Source: an uncultured Gemmata sp.
GTDB taxonomy: Bacteria > Planctomycetota > Planctomycetia > Gemmatales > Gemmataceae
Reading direction: 5' to 3'
NCBI GenBank assembly: GCA_937924775.1
Contig: CALDUT010000019.1
Location: 83,903-147,902, forward strand
DNA length: 64,000 bases
Notes under the pieces: model-generated
What the model was told of the DNA's origin: nothing
What the model saw: the letters and a program-made list of their open reading frames with translations, nothing else
The model's database searches: none
Position numbers and translations under genes: made by a program
Part shown: in pieces, positions 10,103 to 18,927 of the stretch
Numbering within the stretch: position 1 is the stretch's first letter
Layout of the letters: each line of letters opens with the position of its first letter

Positions 10103-11353
10103 TCACTTCGTCCCGATCGCCCACAAGTAGTCCCAACCGCGGAGGTAAATGCGTCCATCCGCGATCGCCGGGGAGGAGTAGAACGTATCGGGCAGTTTGT
10201 TGGTGCCAACTAACTTGAAAGTGCGGCCGGCTTGAACCACATCGGTAGCCCCATTCACCGCGGTGACGTAGATTTTGCCATCGACCGCAACCATTTGGGC
10301 CCGGTGCAGGGCTTTGGTGAGCTGTTCGCGGTACAGTTGCGTACCCGTTTTGGCATCGACGGCTGTGAAGGGGCCATTATCGGTGAAGTACACCACATCC
10401 CCGACCCGAAGGGGGGCTACGACATCCGGCGTCGTCTTGATCCGCCACAATTCGTTCTTGTTGTCCGGATCGATCTTGCCCTTGGCCCCCACGGGGTTGA
10501 AAGCGACCGTGGGCCCGTTTTTGCACGAAGGGACTACGATCAAATCCGGCGTCACCAGCGGGCACGACACAAACCGCCAGGCACTGTTGTTGGTAGGGTT
10601 GAGACCATAAACGCGCCAAACTTCCTCGCCAGTGTCCAATTTATGGCCAGTGCAGTAGTCGTTGCCGTGGGCCACTAACAGCGGCCCGCCCTCCCCTTCC
10701 CAAATGAAAGGCGAAGCGTAGGTATCGGGGCTTTCCCCGCGGCCATAGCCCGGGCGATCGACCTGCCACAATTCACGGCCGGTGGCCGCTTCAAACGCAA
10801 TGAGCTTCTGGGCCCCGCGATGCATCACCTGAACATAGAGTTTCCCTTTGTAGAGAACCGGTGTCCAGTGGCAGCCAAATTGGATCTGGAAGCGGCCGTA
10901 GCTTTGTAAGTCTTTGTCCCACGCAGGTTTACCATCAACGGTATAGCAAACCAGTTTACCGTTGCCGACGAAGGTCCACACATATTGGCCGTCGGTACTA
11001 CACGAGGCCGAGGCGTCGTTGCCCTCACCGCCTTTGTATTTGACACGCCCGGTGTTCGAGAGCGTCTGTTTCCATTGTTCTTTCCCATCGGTGCTGATGC
11101 ACATGAGAACAATATGGTCGCCATCGGCGGAAGTGAGGAAAATGCGTTGCCCCCACACTGCGGGTGTCGAAGACCCCTGCCCGGGCATTTTCAGTTTCCA
11201 GACGACGTTTTTGTCACTACTCCACTCGGTTGGAAGGCCTTTCTCGTGGGAATGACCATCGTTTTTCGGCCCCCGCCACTGCGGCCAGTTCTCGGCCGAC
11301 GCCATGGTTGTGCCAATCGTAACAAAACACGCGGCAGCAATGAACACACGCAT
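10103..11353 (-). CDS. Secreted PQQ-like beta-propeller protein
   Basis: The 416-residue product has a signal peptide (MRVFIAAACFVTIG, ending TMASAE) and the NWPQWRGPKNDG opening common to planctomycete PQQ-repeat proteins. Repeated blade motifs with a Trp-containing end follow, such as GQGSSTPAVWG, DGKEQWKQ, TGRELWQV, TGEEVWRV and GRIYLRGWDYLWAIG. This fold is shared with BamB and quinoprotein dehydrogenases, but no PQQ-binding or catalytic dehydrogenase residues stand out, so it is probably a structural or binding propeller in the periplasm. The start at 11353 gives the signal peptide. Confidence 0.85.
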   Translation of the reverse strand: MRVFIAAACFVTIGTTMASAENWPQWRGPKNDGHSHEKGLPTEWSSDKNVVWKLKMPGQGSSTPAVWGQRIFLTSADGDHIVLMCISTDGKEQWKQTLSNTGRVKYKGGEGNDASASCSTDGQYVWTFVGNGKLVCYTVDGKPAWDKDLQSYGRFQIQFGCHWTPVLYKGKLYVQVMHRGAQKLIAFEAATGRELWQVDRPGYGRGESPDTYASPFIWEGEGGPLLVAHGNDYCTGHKLDTGEEVWRVYGLNPTNNSAWRFVSCPLVTPDLIVVPSCKNGPTVAFNPVGAKGKIDPDNKNELWRIKTTPDVVAPLRVGDVVYFTDNGPFTAVDAKTGTQLYREQLTKALHRAQMVAVDGKIYVTAVNGATDVVQAGRTFKLVGTNKLPDTFYSSPAIADGRIYLRGWDYLWAIGTK

Positions 11354-11476
11354 CACGGAACAGTTCCTCGGATTGGAGGTTACAGGCTGGTATTTGCTGA
11401 AGGTACCGGCTCGCCAACGCAGGATCAATACGATAGCGATAATCTTGGGTATTGTCGGCTTGTGGGAGGTGCTATT

Positions 11477-13381
11477 GTGGGTGTGGTTGTTCAGAAGTTT
11501 GGGGGTTCCAGCGTCAAAGATGCACAGCGGATTATGGAAGCGGCACGGAAGGCGATTCGCGCCAAACACGCGGGTAACCAGGTGATTGTCGTTGTGTCGG
11601 CGCAAGGGAGTACCACCGACGACCTGATCGCCAAAGCTGCGGAGATCACCGCCACCCCTTCTGCCCGCGAAATGGATATGCTCCTGGCTACTGGTGAGCA
11701 AATTTCCATAGCTCTGACCGCCATGGCCATTCAGGAATTGGGCGAACGGGCCGTCAGCTTCACCGGGCCGCAGATTGGCATCGTCACCGATAGCACCCAT
11801 CGCAAAGCCCGTATCAAAAAGATCGATACGCAACGGCTCCTCGAAGCCCTCGAAGCTGGCAACATCGTGGTGCTGGCTGGTTTTCAAGGGGTCGATGAAC
11901 TGGGGGATATTTCCACCCTCGGCCGGGGGGGGTCGGATACCACCGCGGTGGCGGTAGCTGCCGCTCTCAAACTGGCCGGCCACGACGTACAATGCGAAAT
12001 TTATACCGATGTGGACGGTGTCTACACCACCGATCCGCGGATTGTCCCGGATGCCCGGAAAATGGACGCTATCAGCTACGACGAAATGCTGGAAATGGCC
12101 AGCATGGGCGCGGGCGTGATGCATTCCCGTTCCATCGAATTCGCCAAAAAGTTCGATGTTCCGCTGATGGTGCGCAATTCGCAATCGGACACCATCGGAA
12201 CGTGGATCATCCCAGAAGAGCCGTGGATGAGCGAATTCCCCGTCTGCGGGGTGGCTCTGGCCGCGGATGAATCCCGCCTGGTGCTGGAGGGGGTACCTGA
12301 CCGCCCCGGGGTCAGCCATCAGATTTTTGCCGCTTTGGCCGACGCTAATATTGCAGTCGATATGATCGCCCAAAGTGTGGGCGAAGGCGGGAAAGCGACC
12401 ATCGGCTTCACCGTGTTGAATACCGAACTCGACAAAACCAAAAAAACACTGGCCCCATTGGTGGCGGAGTGGGGTGTGAGCATCAACGATACGAGCAAAG
12501 TGAGCAAAGTTTCGGTGGTGGGAGTGGGGATGCGGGTCATCGCGGGGGTGGCCGAACGGATGTTCCAGGCCCTCGCGCAAGAAGGCATCAACTTGAAAAT
12601 GATCACCACCGGCGACATCAAAATCAGTGTTTTGGTGGAAGAAGACGGTACCGACGATGGCAGCGGCTGGCCGACCCCAGAACCGGCCCCCACCGAACCC
12701 ACCAAACGGGCACACCTCGAAAGCCGCAAAGCCGTCCGTGGCCGGCGGGCCTTGCGAGCTGTCCACACCGCCTTCGGTTTGGCGAATCCGCGCAAAGGCG
12801 CCGGAGAGAAAACCGGAGCCAATGGCGAATTTCGCCCACGCCTCAATCCTTTGCTGACACCAAACGACAAAGACCGCGACGCCGCCATCGCCCGCCTCAC
12901 CGGCATGGAGGATGTTCTGGTCAGCAGTGTTCACCTGAATACTGAACAGAGTCGGATCACCATCCGCGACCTCCCCGACGTACCGGGGAACTGTTCGCGG
13001 GTCTTCAACGCCGTGGCCACGGGGGGGATTCTTGTGGATATGATTGTCCAGAATCAAAGTGGCCCTGGCAAAGCGGAACTGTCTTTCACCGTGGCCCGAG
13101 CTGATCTGACGCGGGCCCTCAAACGTACTCAAGACGTGGTTCGGGAAATTGATCCCCATTGCCGGGTTGTGGGCGATGGGGATATTGCCGTGCTGTTTGT
13201 CCTGGGGGTGGGGATGCGGACGCACACCGGGGTGGCCCGCACCATGTTCGGAGCCTTGGCCAGCCGCGGCATCAACATCGCGATGATCAATACCAGCGAA
13301 GTGTGCATCGGCGTGGTGGTGGAACGTTCCCGCGGCGAAGAAGCTCTCGCCTGCTTGCAGGAAGCCTTCAAACTCAAATAA
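11477..13381 (+). CDS. lysC: Aspartate kinase with four ACT domains
   Basis: Aspartokinase catalyses the first step from aspartate to Lys, Thr and Met. Translation is taken from GTG 11477, 7 bases after a GGGAGGT ribosome site, giving MGVVVQKFGGSSV, the standard N-terminus. The kinase domain spans about residues 1-255 (KFGGSS, a LLATGEQIS block, GRGGSDTTAVAVAAAL, TDVDGVYTTDPR). Two ACT domains follow at about 265-395 (LEGVPDRPGVSHQIF and a second unit), then a Pro/Lys/Arg-rich linker of about 65 residues, then a second ACT pair at about 480-634 (IRDLPDVPGNCSRVF). At 634 residues it is about 200 longer than the common two-ACT form; four-ACT aspartokinases are known from cyanobacteria. The ACT units are expected to bind feedback effectors such as lysine or threonine. 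Confidence 0.95.
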   Translation: MGVVVQKFGGSSVKDAQRIMEAARKAIRAKHAGNQVIVVVSAQGSTTDDLIAKAAEITATPSAREMDMLLATGEQISIALTAMAIQELGERAVSFTGPQIGIVTDSTHRKARIKKIDTQRLLEALEAGNIVVLAGFQGVDELGDISTLGRGGSDTTAVAVAAALKLAGHDVQCEIYTDVDGVYTTDPRIVPDARKMDAISYDEMLEMASMGAGVMHSRSIEFAKKFDVPLMVRNSQSDTIGTWIIPEEPWMSEFPVCGVALAADESRLVLEGVPDRPGVSHQIFAALADANIAVDMIAQSVGEGGKATIGFTVLNTELDKTKKTLAPLVAEWGVSINDTSKVSKVSVVGVGMRVIAGVAERMFQALAQEGINLKMITTGDIKISVLVEEDGTDDGSGWPTPEPAPTEPTKRAHLESRKAVRGRRALRAVHTAFGLANPRKGAGEKTGANGEFRPRLNPLLTPNDKDRDAAIARLTGMEDVLVSSVHLNTEQSRITIRDLPDVPGNCSRVFNAVATGGILVDMIVQNQSGPGKAELSFTVARADLTRALKRTQDVVREIDPHCRVVGDGDIAVLFVLGVGMRTHTGVARTMFGALASRGINIAMINTSEVCIGVVVERSRGEEALACLQEAFKLK

Positions 13382-13517
13382 CGCCCGGGTTCGGATGAAG
13401 GATTGGTAAAATGACGTCCGCCGGTGAAACAATCCGGCCTAGGCGACGAATCACTCAACGGAATGGGGTCGTGCTCGCGTGACCCCAGCCTTTCACTTCC
13501 TCGCACAGGAGTTCCCG

Positions 13518-14270
13518 ATGACTCATTTCCGTTTCGCAATCGTAGCGACCACCTGGGTTTTGGTCAGTGTGTGGCCGCTCTCCGCGGACGATGCGGACGC
13601 CAAAGCGATTATCGAGAAAGCCATCAAAGCCCATGGTGGGCACGAGAATCTGGCCAAGTTCACCGGCGGCACGGTCACCTTCAAGGGCACCTTCTACGGG
13701 ATGGGGGAAGGCCTTCCCATGAGCGGCACTGTCACCGTGTCGGGCCACGACAAGCAAAAGATCGATCTCGAAATCGAAGTCGGCGGGCAGAAGTTCGCCG
13801 TTGTCGTGGTACTCGCGGGCCAAAAAGGTTGGACGAAGTTCGATAAGGACGTGAAAGAAATGGATGCCGATGACGTCGCGGAAGCCCGCGAACAAGCCTA
13901 CGCCGCCTGGGTCGCCACTCTCAGCCCTCTCACCGGCAAGCAATTCCAATTCACGAAAATTGGTGAAGCAGAGATCAATAACCGCAAGGCGATCGGCGTC
14001 AAGGTTTCCAGCAAAGGCCACCGCGATGTGGATTTGTACTTCGACAAAGAAACCTTCCTGCTGGTGAAAACCGAAACCATCGTGAAAGACGATATGTCCG
14101 GCAAAGAAATGACAGAGGAAAACTTCCCCAGCGAGTACAAAGACGTTCAAGGGACCAAACAAGCAATGAAATTCGTCGTGAAACGGGATGGGAAGTTGTT
14201 CCTGGAAGGAGAAGCCAGCGAAGTTCATCTGGCTGAAAAGATCGACGACGCGGTCTTCGCCAAACCCTGA
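13518..14270 (+). CDS. Secreted protein, LolA-like (outer-membrane lipoprotein-sorting) fold
   Basis: The start at ATG 13518 follows AGGAG by 7 bases and gives a 250-residue protein with a signal peptide of about 23 residues (ATTWVLVSVWPLSAD). The mature part begins with AKAIIEKAIKAHGGHENL, a common opening of planctomycete secreted proteins related to LolA/LolB-type folds. It continues with alternating beta-strands (TVTFKGTFYG, QKIDLEIEVGG, FVVKRDGKLFLEGEA). A KEMTEE/PSEYKDVQG segment resembles the lipid-binding barrel's later strands. It probably binds a lipid or hydrophobic ligand in the periplasm, but nothing identifies the ligand. It lies 136 bases after lysC, probably as a separate unit. 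Confidence 0.6.
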   Translation: MTHFRFAIVATTWVLVSVWPLSADDADAKAIIEKAIKAHGGHENLAKFTGGTVTFKGTFYGMGEGLPMSGTVTVSGHDKQKIDLEIEVGGQKFAVVVVLAGQKGWTKFDKDVKEMDADDVAEAREQAYAAWVATLSPLTGKQFQFTKIGEAEINNRKAIGVKVSSKGHRDVDLYFDKETFLLVKTETIVKDDMSGKEMTEENFPSEYKDVQGTKQAMKFVVKRDGKLFLEGEASEVHLAEKIDDAVFAKP

Positions 14271-14323
14271 TCAAATTTTGAACACCCGATCCGCAACAAC
14301 GGCCTCCTCACCCACCGCGGCCT

Positions 14324-14372
14324 CAGAAGGAGCCTCCCGCCACGACCGCAAGGTCGTGGCGTAGCCCTTCTG
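14324..14372. repeat. Long imperfect hairpin with GCAA tetraloop
   Basis: A perfect 10-bp stem (14338-14347 with 14352-14361) closes a GCAA loop, and an outer pair CAGAAGG/CCTTCTG (14324-14330 with 14366-14372) extends it. There is no T-run on either side, so it is not a standard intrinsic terminator. It lies between two same-strand genes and may be an mRNA-stabilising or REP-like element. Confidence 0.5.
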
Positions 14373-14530
14373 TGCGTCGTTGGATATCTGGGAGAGCCGG
14401 CCTTCTGACGATTGGCCACGATTTTTTGCGGCCACAAGCGCCGGAATTCTTGTTTCCTTCGGCCTGTCATCGCTTATCATACTTCTTCAACTCGTCCCGC
14501 TTTGCAGTTCCATGTTTGGAAAGGTGAGTT

Positions 14531-15940
14531 ATGTTCGATCGTGGTAATCTCTCCCGCCGCGGGTTTATGACCCGCTCGGTCGCCGCCTTGACCGCCGCTG
14601 GCCTGCCCGCCTGGCATGCCAAAGAGTATTTCGGTGCTGCCGTTTGCGCCCAGGACACCAAACCGGGGGCCAATGGCAAGATCCACATCGGCGTGATTGG
14701 AGTGGGGCCGAATCCCCGTCGCTCGAACGCCCTTTATAACGAAGCCCGCCGCTACAAAGACAAAGTCCATTTCACCGCGGTGTGCGATGTCGATGGCCGC
14801 CACCTCGATTATGCTGTGGCTCAGTACAAGAAAGACGGCTATGACGTCAAGGGCTACAAGGATTTCCGCGATCTGGTGAATAGCAAAGATGTTGATGTCG
14901 TGATTGTATCGACGCCGGACCACTGGCACGCGATCATTTCCATCGCGGCGATGCGTGCCGGTAAGGACGTGTACTGTGAAAAACCGCTGACGCTGACCGT
15001 CGAAGAAGCCTTGGCGATGAAGGCCGTGGCCGCGGAGACCAAACGCGTTCTGCAAACCGGTAGCCAACAACGGACCGAAATGGGCGGGAAGTTCCGCCTC
15101 GCCACGGAGTTGGTGCGCGCGGGCCGATTGGGCAAGATCGAAAAGATCGAATGCCGCATTGGTGCCAATCCCACCAGCGGACCGATCAAAGCCGTGGATC
15201 CCCCCAAGGAACTCGATTGGGACATGTGGTTGGGGCCCGCGCCCAAAGTGCCGTTCCGGTTGGAAGGCAACAAGACGAACTGCCACTATGAATTCCGCTG
15301 GTGGTACGATTACAGCGGCGGCAAAATGACCGACTGGGGCGCCCACCACATCGACATCGCCCAATGGATGCTCGACATGGACGGCAGTGGTCCGACCACG
15401 GTACAAGTCCTCAGTTCTACAAAACCCTACGACAAAGGCGATGGCTACGACACGCACCCCACCTTCAAAGTGTTACATACCTACGCCAACGGTGTGAAGG
15501 TCGAAGTCAGCCATGGCGACGGTACCACCGTCAAAGGCTTGGTCGATACCAATGGCAACCCGCGTAAAGGCGACCTGAGCGGCGGGGAAAACGGCGTCTT
15601 GGTCATCGGTGACAAAGGCACGCTCTTTGTCAGCCGCGGACTGCTGTTGGCCAGCGACCCGGCCATCTTCGCGGAATTGAAAGACAAGCCCAAACTGTAT
15701 CCGTCGGTACCCACCAATCACATGGGCAACTTCCTCGATTGCGTCAAGAGCCGGGAAACCCCGATCTGCGGTGTCGATGTCGGGGCCGGTTCGGTGATCG
15801 TGTGCCATCTGGGCACGATCGCTCTGCGGTTGGATGCCACCAAACCGCTGACCTGGGACCCGAAGAAGTACACTTTCACTGATCCGGCGGCCAATAAGAT
15901 GCTGGCCCGCGAACGCCGCGGCGGCTGGAAGATCAGCTAA
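14531..15940 (+). CDS. Tat-exported Gfo/Idh/MocA-family oxidoreductase
   Basis: The 469-residue protein carries a twin-arginine signal (SRRGFMTRS, then an Ala-rich segment to about residue 40). The NAD(P)-binding Rossmann part starts at IHIGVIGVGPN, and the catalytic-type motif CEKPLTLTVEEA near residue 155 contains the family's EKP. The C-terminal domain includes YDYSGGKMTDWGAHHIDIAQ, a form seen in many planctomycete paralogues. These proteins act on sugars or inositol-like substrates; folding with NAD in the cytoplasm before Tat export is expected. GGAAAGGTG precedes the ATG. The substrate is unknown. Confidence 0.9.
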   Translation: MFDRGNLSRRGFMTRSVAALTAAGLPAWHAKEYFGAAVCAQDTKPGANGKIHIGVIGVGPNPRRSNALYNEARRYKDKVHFTAVCDVDGRHLDYAVAQYKKDGYDVKGYKDFRDLVNSKDVDVVIVSTPDHWHAIISIAAMRAGKDVYCEKPLTLTVEEALAMKAVAAETKRVLQTGSQQRTEMGGKFRLATELVRAGRLGKIEKIECRIGANPTSGPIKAVDPPKELDWDMWLGPAPKVPFRLEGNKTNCHYEFRWWYDYSGGKMTDWGAHHIDIAQWMLDMDGSGPTTVQVLSSTKPYDKGDGYDTHPTFKVLHTYANGVKVEVSHGDGTTVKGLVDTNGNPRKGDLSGGENGVLVIGDKGTLFVSRGLLLASDPAIFAELKDKPKLYPSVPTNHMGNFLDCVKSRETPICGVDVGAGSVIVCHLGTIALRLDATKPLTWDPKKYTFTDPAANKMLARERRGGWKIS

Positions 15941-15950
15941 CCGGTCTTTT

Positions 15951-16153
15951 TTCGGTCCCGGTCGACCTCGTGTGGACCGCGACCGAAATTCTGATTATAC
16001 CTTAACTTCCGGTGCTGTATCCCCAACTAACGAATTGTTCCAGGAAAGCTCGTTAAGGGCACATTGCTGAATTCACCGAACCGTTCGGGGAATGGGCCAC
16101 CGAAAGGCTTTTCAGACCCGCACTTCCAAACAATGAGGAAGTGCGGTTTTTTT
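15951..16153 (+). ncRNA. Candidate small RNA ending in an intrinsic terminator
   Basis: Between two genes lies a chain of stem-loops with no supported coding frame: TTCGGTC/GACCGAA (15951-15957 with 15981-15987), TAACGA/TCGTTA (16028-16033 with 16050-16055, with an inner TTCC/GGAA), CCGAAC/GTTCGG (16076-16081 with 16083-16088), then a strong terminator. A TATACC box near 15996 could be a -10 element. The first hairpin may instead belong to the end of the upstream mRNA. No known RNA family was recognised. Confidence 0.35.
16118..16153 (+). terminator. Strong intrinsic terminator
   Basis: A perfect 10-bp stem CCGCACTTCC/GGAAGTGCGG (16118-16127 with 16137-16146) with a 9-base loop runs directly into T7. 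It lies 178 bases after the upstream oxidoreductase stop, so it terminates either a long 3' UTR or a separate small transcript. Confidence 0.9.
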
Positions 16154-16320
16154 GTACAACTCGGCGGCCACCCGCAGGGTTTTGATGCGGTCTTCATGCC
16201 ACGGGTTTTCCAACTGCGGCAGGCAATCCTGAGAGTGGAAGTTTTCCAAGAGGGCCTACCGGAGCAGCATGGCCCGGGCTTTGTGAACCCATTCCTACCC
16301 CCTTTTCCGCCACACTAATA
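16141..16320 (-). pseudogene. Decayed coding fragment
   Basis: Read on the minus strand, one frame gives a protein-like stretch EWVHKARAM, an in-frame stop, then ENFHSQDCLPQLENPWHEDR and IKTLRVAAELYKKTA, with another stop shortly upstream. The amino-acid composition looks natural, but there is no start and no continuous frame. I do not recognise the parent family. Confidence 0.3.
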
Positions 16321-16548
16321 GTAGAGCGTACTTTACTTTACGGTGATCGCGGGCAAGCCGGCATTGCGGCGAACAGGCCCGGTGACACAATTTTCCGTAA
16401 CGGCATTCGATACGAAGTTCAACAGGTACCACCGGTCCGCCGCAGCGATGAGCATGATAGGGTTGACCGGCGTCGAGGCCGGGACTGCGGCCCGCATTTT
16501 GGCCACCGCGATTGTGTTGAGGAATATCTCCTCAAGCGATCGATCGCT

Positions 16549-16834
16549 CTAACACACTGTGCGAATCTTTAAGTATCCATTCACAAAGAGCTTAAGGCCG
16601 ACGATGATGCGGTCGAGGAACTCCTTGGCCTGCCACTGGGGGCCGCTGATCGCCGTGCCCCACCAAGTGACCCCCAACGTCACCCCGGACGTAGTCGCGG
16701 CCACCAAGACGGTCACGAGGATGCGTTGGGTATATTCCGCCGCAACTTGAAACTTCGTTCGCGTCGAAGTCCAATCCCAGCAAGAACATCGGGCATTCCT
16801 CGACACACCGCGAGCAGAAAGGGGTCAAGCCCAC
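16549..16834 (-). pseudogene. Possible frameshifted gene remnant
   Basis: Two overlapping minus-strand frames each look protein-like over part of their length: one with CSRCVEECPMFLLGLDFDAN (about 16834-16745), the other continuing with AAEYTQRILVTVLVAATTSG and GVTWWGTAISG (about 16745-16552). A single-base shift near 16745 would join them. No start codon with a ribosome site is visible and no family is recognised. The rest of 16320-16921 shows nothing I can support. Confidence 0.25.
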
Positions 16835-16921
16835 CCCGAGGCGGACGCGATCGCGGCCTGGGCGGGAATACCGCGACCACCGCTCTCATTTTCTTTTCAT
16901 CGACACTTCACTTCCAACGAC

Positions 16922-17968
16922 CTATTCCGTTAAGCCAAAGTCCCGGGGCAACCGCCGCCACGCACTATGAATGTGATTCGCCGGGTTTTTGGCACTATCG
17001 GCCTGCACATTGAGGAATTCCACCACAAACTGTGGGCCTTGAATGCGATAAGTGTAGGCCTCACCAGGATTTGCGCTACCGCTGTAGGCAAAATACAACT
17101 TCTCTCGCGGGGTGGACTGCACCAATTTCATTTCGTAGGTGGCCAGGTCTTCAGGCATACGCGCGGTATATGCCTCTAGCAACTGGTTGAGCGTGGTTTG
17201 TTGCTCCGCGGTGAGCCGATCGACAGTCAGACCCACTGGCGCCCCGACATCGGCGGTCGGTTGGCCCTCCCTGATCTCTGGGAAATGCTTGGCTTGCTTG
17301 GCTATGCGGTCTTGCTCTGGGGTGAAGGATCGGATCAGTGTCCGGGCATGGTTCTCAATTTCTGGAAGCGTGCGATGTCCTTTCCTGTCCCCCACCTTGA
17401 TCTCTGCGGGATTGGCGGCCAACAACAGTGGCGAACCGGCGATCACTTCGCCTTTGTCGAGCGTATAGTTCACCGACAGATGGTGCCCTTCAAACCGCCA
17501 CCCCCATTTCCCGGTATTACTCGGTTCGCCAAAGATACTCACGAAATACCAGCCATCGTTACGAACCATCGCCCCGTGGGGGCCTTCGAGTTCCCGCAAG
17601 AGCTTTTCCAGCCCAATAATGGTGACGGCTTGTTCATATCCGCGAGCGGAGAGGCCGGAGCGCAACAGGGCCATCGCCGCTTGTTTCTGCTCAGCAGTCA
17701 TCTCTTCGAGTCGAACCCCCTTGCGGGTGAAATTCTTGTTTTTGTCCTGTTGCGGGGTGAAAAACCACTTGAGGCGGTGAGGATCGTCAAAAGCGAACAT
17801 GGCTTTTTTCTTCAACTCCGGTGTCAACGCGGCCAGAAAGGCCTCGGCAGCAGCCTTCATCCGTCCCCCGGTCGTTTCCGGAGCAGAACGACCCACCATC
17901 GCCACACTTCCAACACCAAAAAGCGTGAAAACGAACGCCGACGTACGGAACCAGCGAATCCGCAGCAT
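16922..17968 (-). CDS. Secreted DUF3500 protein
   Basis: The 348-residue product has a signal peptide (RTSAFVFTLFGVGSVAM, ending GRSA) and a strong GAGGAG ribosome site before ATG 17968. The body matches DUF3500 by its landmarks: RMKAAAEAFLAALTPELKKKA, FDDPHRLKWFFTPQ, GLSARGYEQA, YFVSIFGEPS, GHHLSVNYTL and a C-terminal YTYRIQGPQFVVEFLN with NHIHSAWR. The domain's biochemical role is not established. Histidines in GHHLS and NHIHS could form a metal or active site, which is inference. No operon partner is evident. Confidence 0.85.
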   Translation of the reverse strand: MLRIRWFRTSAFVFTLFGVGSVAMVGRSAPETTGGRMKAAAEAFLAALTPELKKKAMFAFDDPHRLKWFFTPQQDKNKNFTRKGVRLEEMTAEQKQAAMALLRSGLSARGYEQAVTIIGLEKLLRELEGPHGAMVRNDGWYFVSIFGEPSNTGKWGWRFEGHHLSVNYTLDKGEVIAGSPLLLAANPAEIKVGDRKGHRTLPEIENHARTLIRSFTPEQDRIAKQAKHFPEIREGQPTADVGAPVGLTVDRLTAEQQTTLNQLLEAYTARMPEDLATYEMKLVQSTPREKLYFAYSGSANPGEAYTYRIQGPQFVVEFLNVQADSAKNPANHIHSAWRRLPRDFGLTE

Positions 17969-18582
17969 ATCGAAATCTCCTCAGTTCTGATGCCGACAAG
18001 TTGCGAGCATACGCCATTAACACCCCCCTGGGAAGCGTGAAACACTCCGGCCAACCGAATAATGAGAATTGCGGACCCATAGGATCGCCGCGATGAGAGC
18101 CATCGCGAACCCATACAGCTCCGGATTGTCTCAGAAGCAAGGAACGATTGTAAACAAAGCCGCAGGGTTACCGGTTCGGGCCGCGGCCCCTGACAGACCC
18201 ATTCCGATAGAAGGAATGATTGCGGGCAAAACCGTACATTGTACGGCCGATCCGACGCGATTCGCACGGCTGAAGTGGATGGTGCCAACAGCGGTGCTGA
18301 TGCGTTACCGAAACGGATACCGATACTACGGGATGTGAGCGGCTGGGGCGAATGTTACAATCTCCCACAGCTGGTATACAATTTCGCTCTAGAACAAGTG
18401 TCACAGTATACTGCCCACCAAACAGTTATCAATATTCCCAGCACGATACACCATGCCACACGGCGTTCGCGATTACCCGATGCGATCGACTAAGCGGATA
18501 CAACCGTAGGCGGATGACAGAGCGAAGATTTGGCACGATGCCTCTTGAACCCTGCAGCGGAAACCGCCAAAATAGAAGTGTT
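17969..18582. other. Intergenic region with no supported gene
   Basis: About 610 bases separate the divergent DUF3500 gene and tRNA-Lys. The sequence is less GC-rich than the surrounding genes. Short open frames here lack ribosome sites and family resemblance. The promoters of both flanking genes must lie here, but no convincing -35/-10 pair stands out. Confidence 0.5.
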
Positions 18583-18655
<73 letters not shown>

Positions 18656-18927
18656 CTGATGCTCACCGCCGCAACCTGGCGCAATCCGTGCCAGGTTTTT
18701 GTATTTTCAGCACTTGCGACAGATGCTCTGACGTTCCGGCAACCATTTCGTGAGTGCCTCGCCGCGCCAAGCGACGCAAAATTCAATTCCTTTCCTTCTC
18801 CTGAAACTCCCCAAAACCATCGACGACTTGGACGATCGGGGCAAACGGGCGTGGGATCCAATTCCTCTTCCCCCACGGGTGATTATCGCATTAGACTGAC
18901 CCCATTCGTGGGAAGGGAGGTCCTGTC

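Noticed and set aside
10103..13432. A 1109-codon minus-strand open frame covering the aspartokinase region
   Set aside because: Only the last 416 codons (from ATG 11353, with signal peptide) encode a recognisable protein. The rest is antisense to lysC, whose product is unmistakable.
18300..18582. Possible small gene before tRNA-Lys
   Set aside because: Short frames have no ribosome site and implausible composition.
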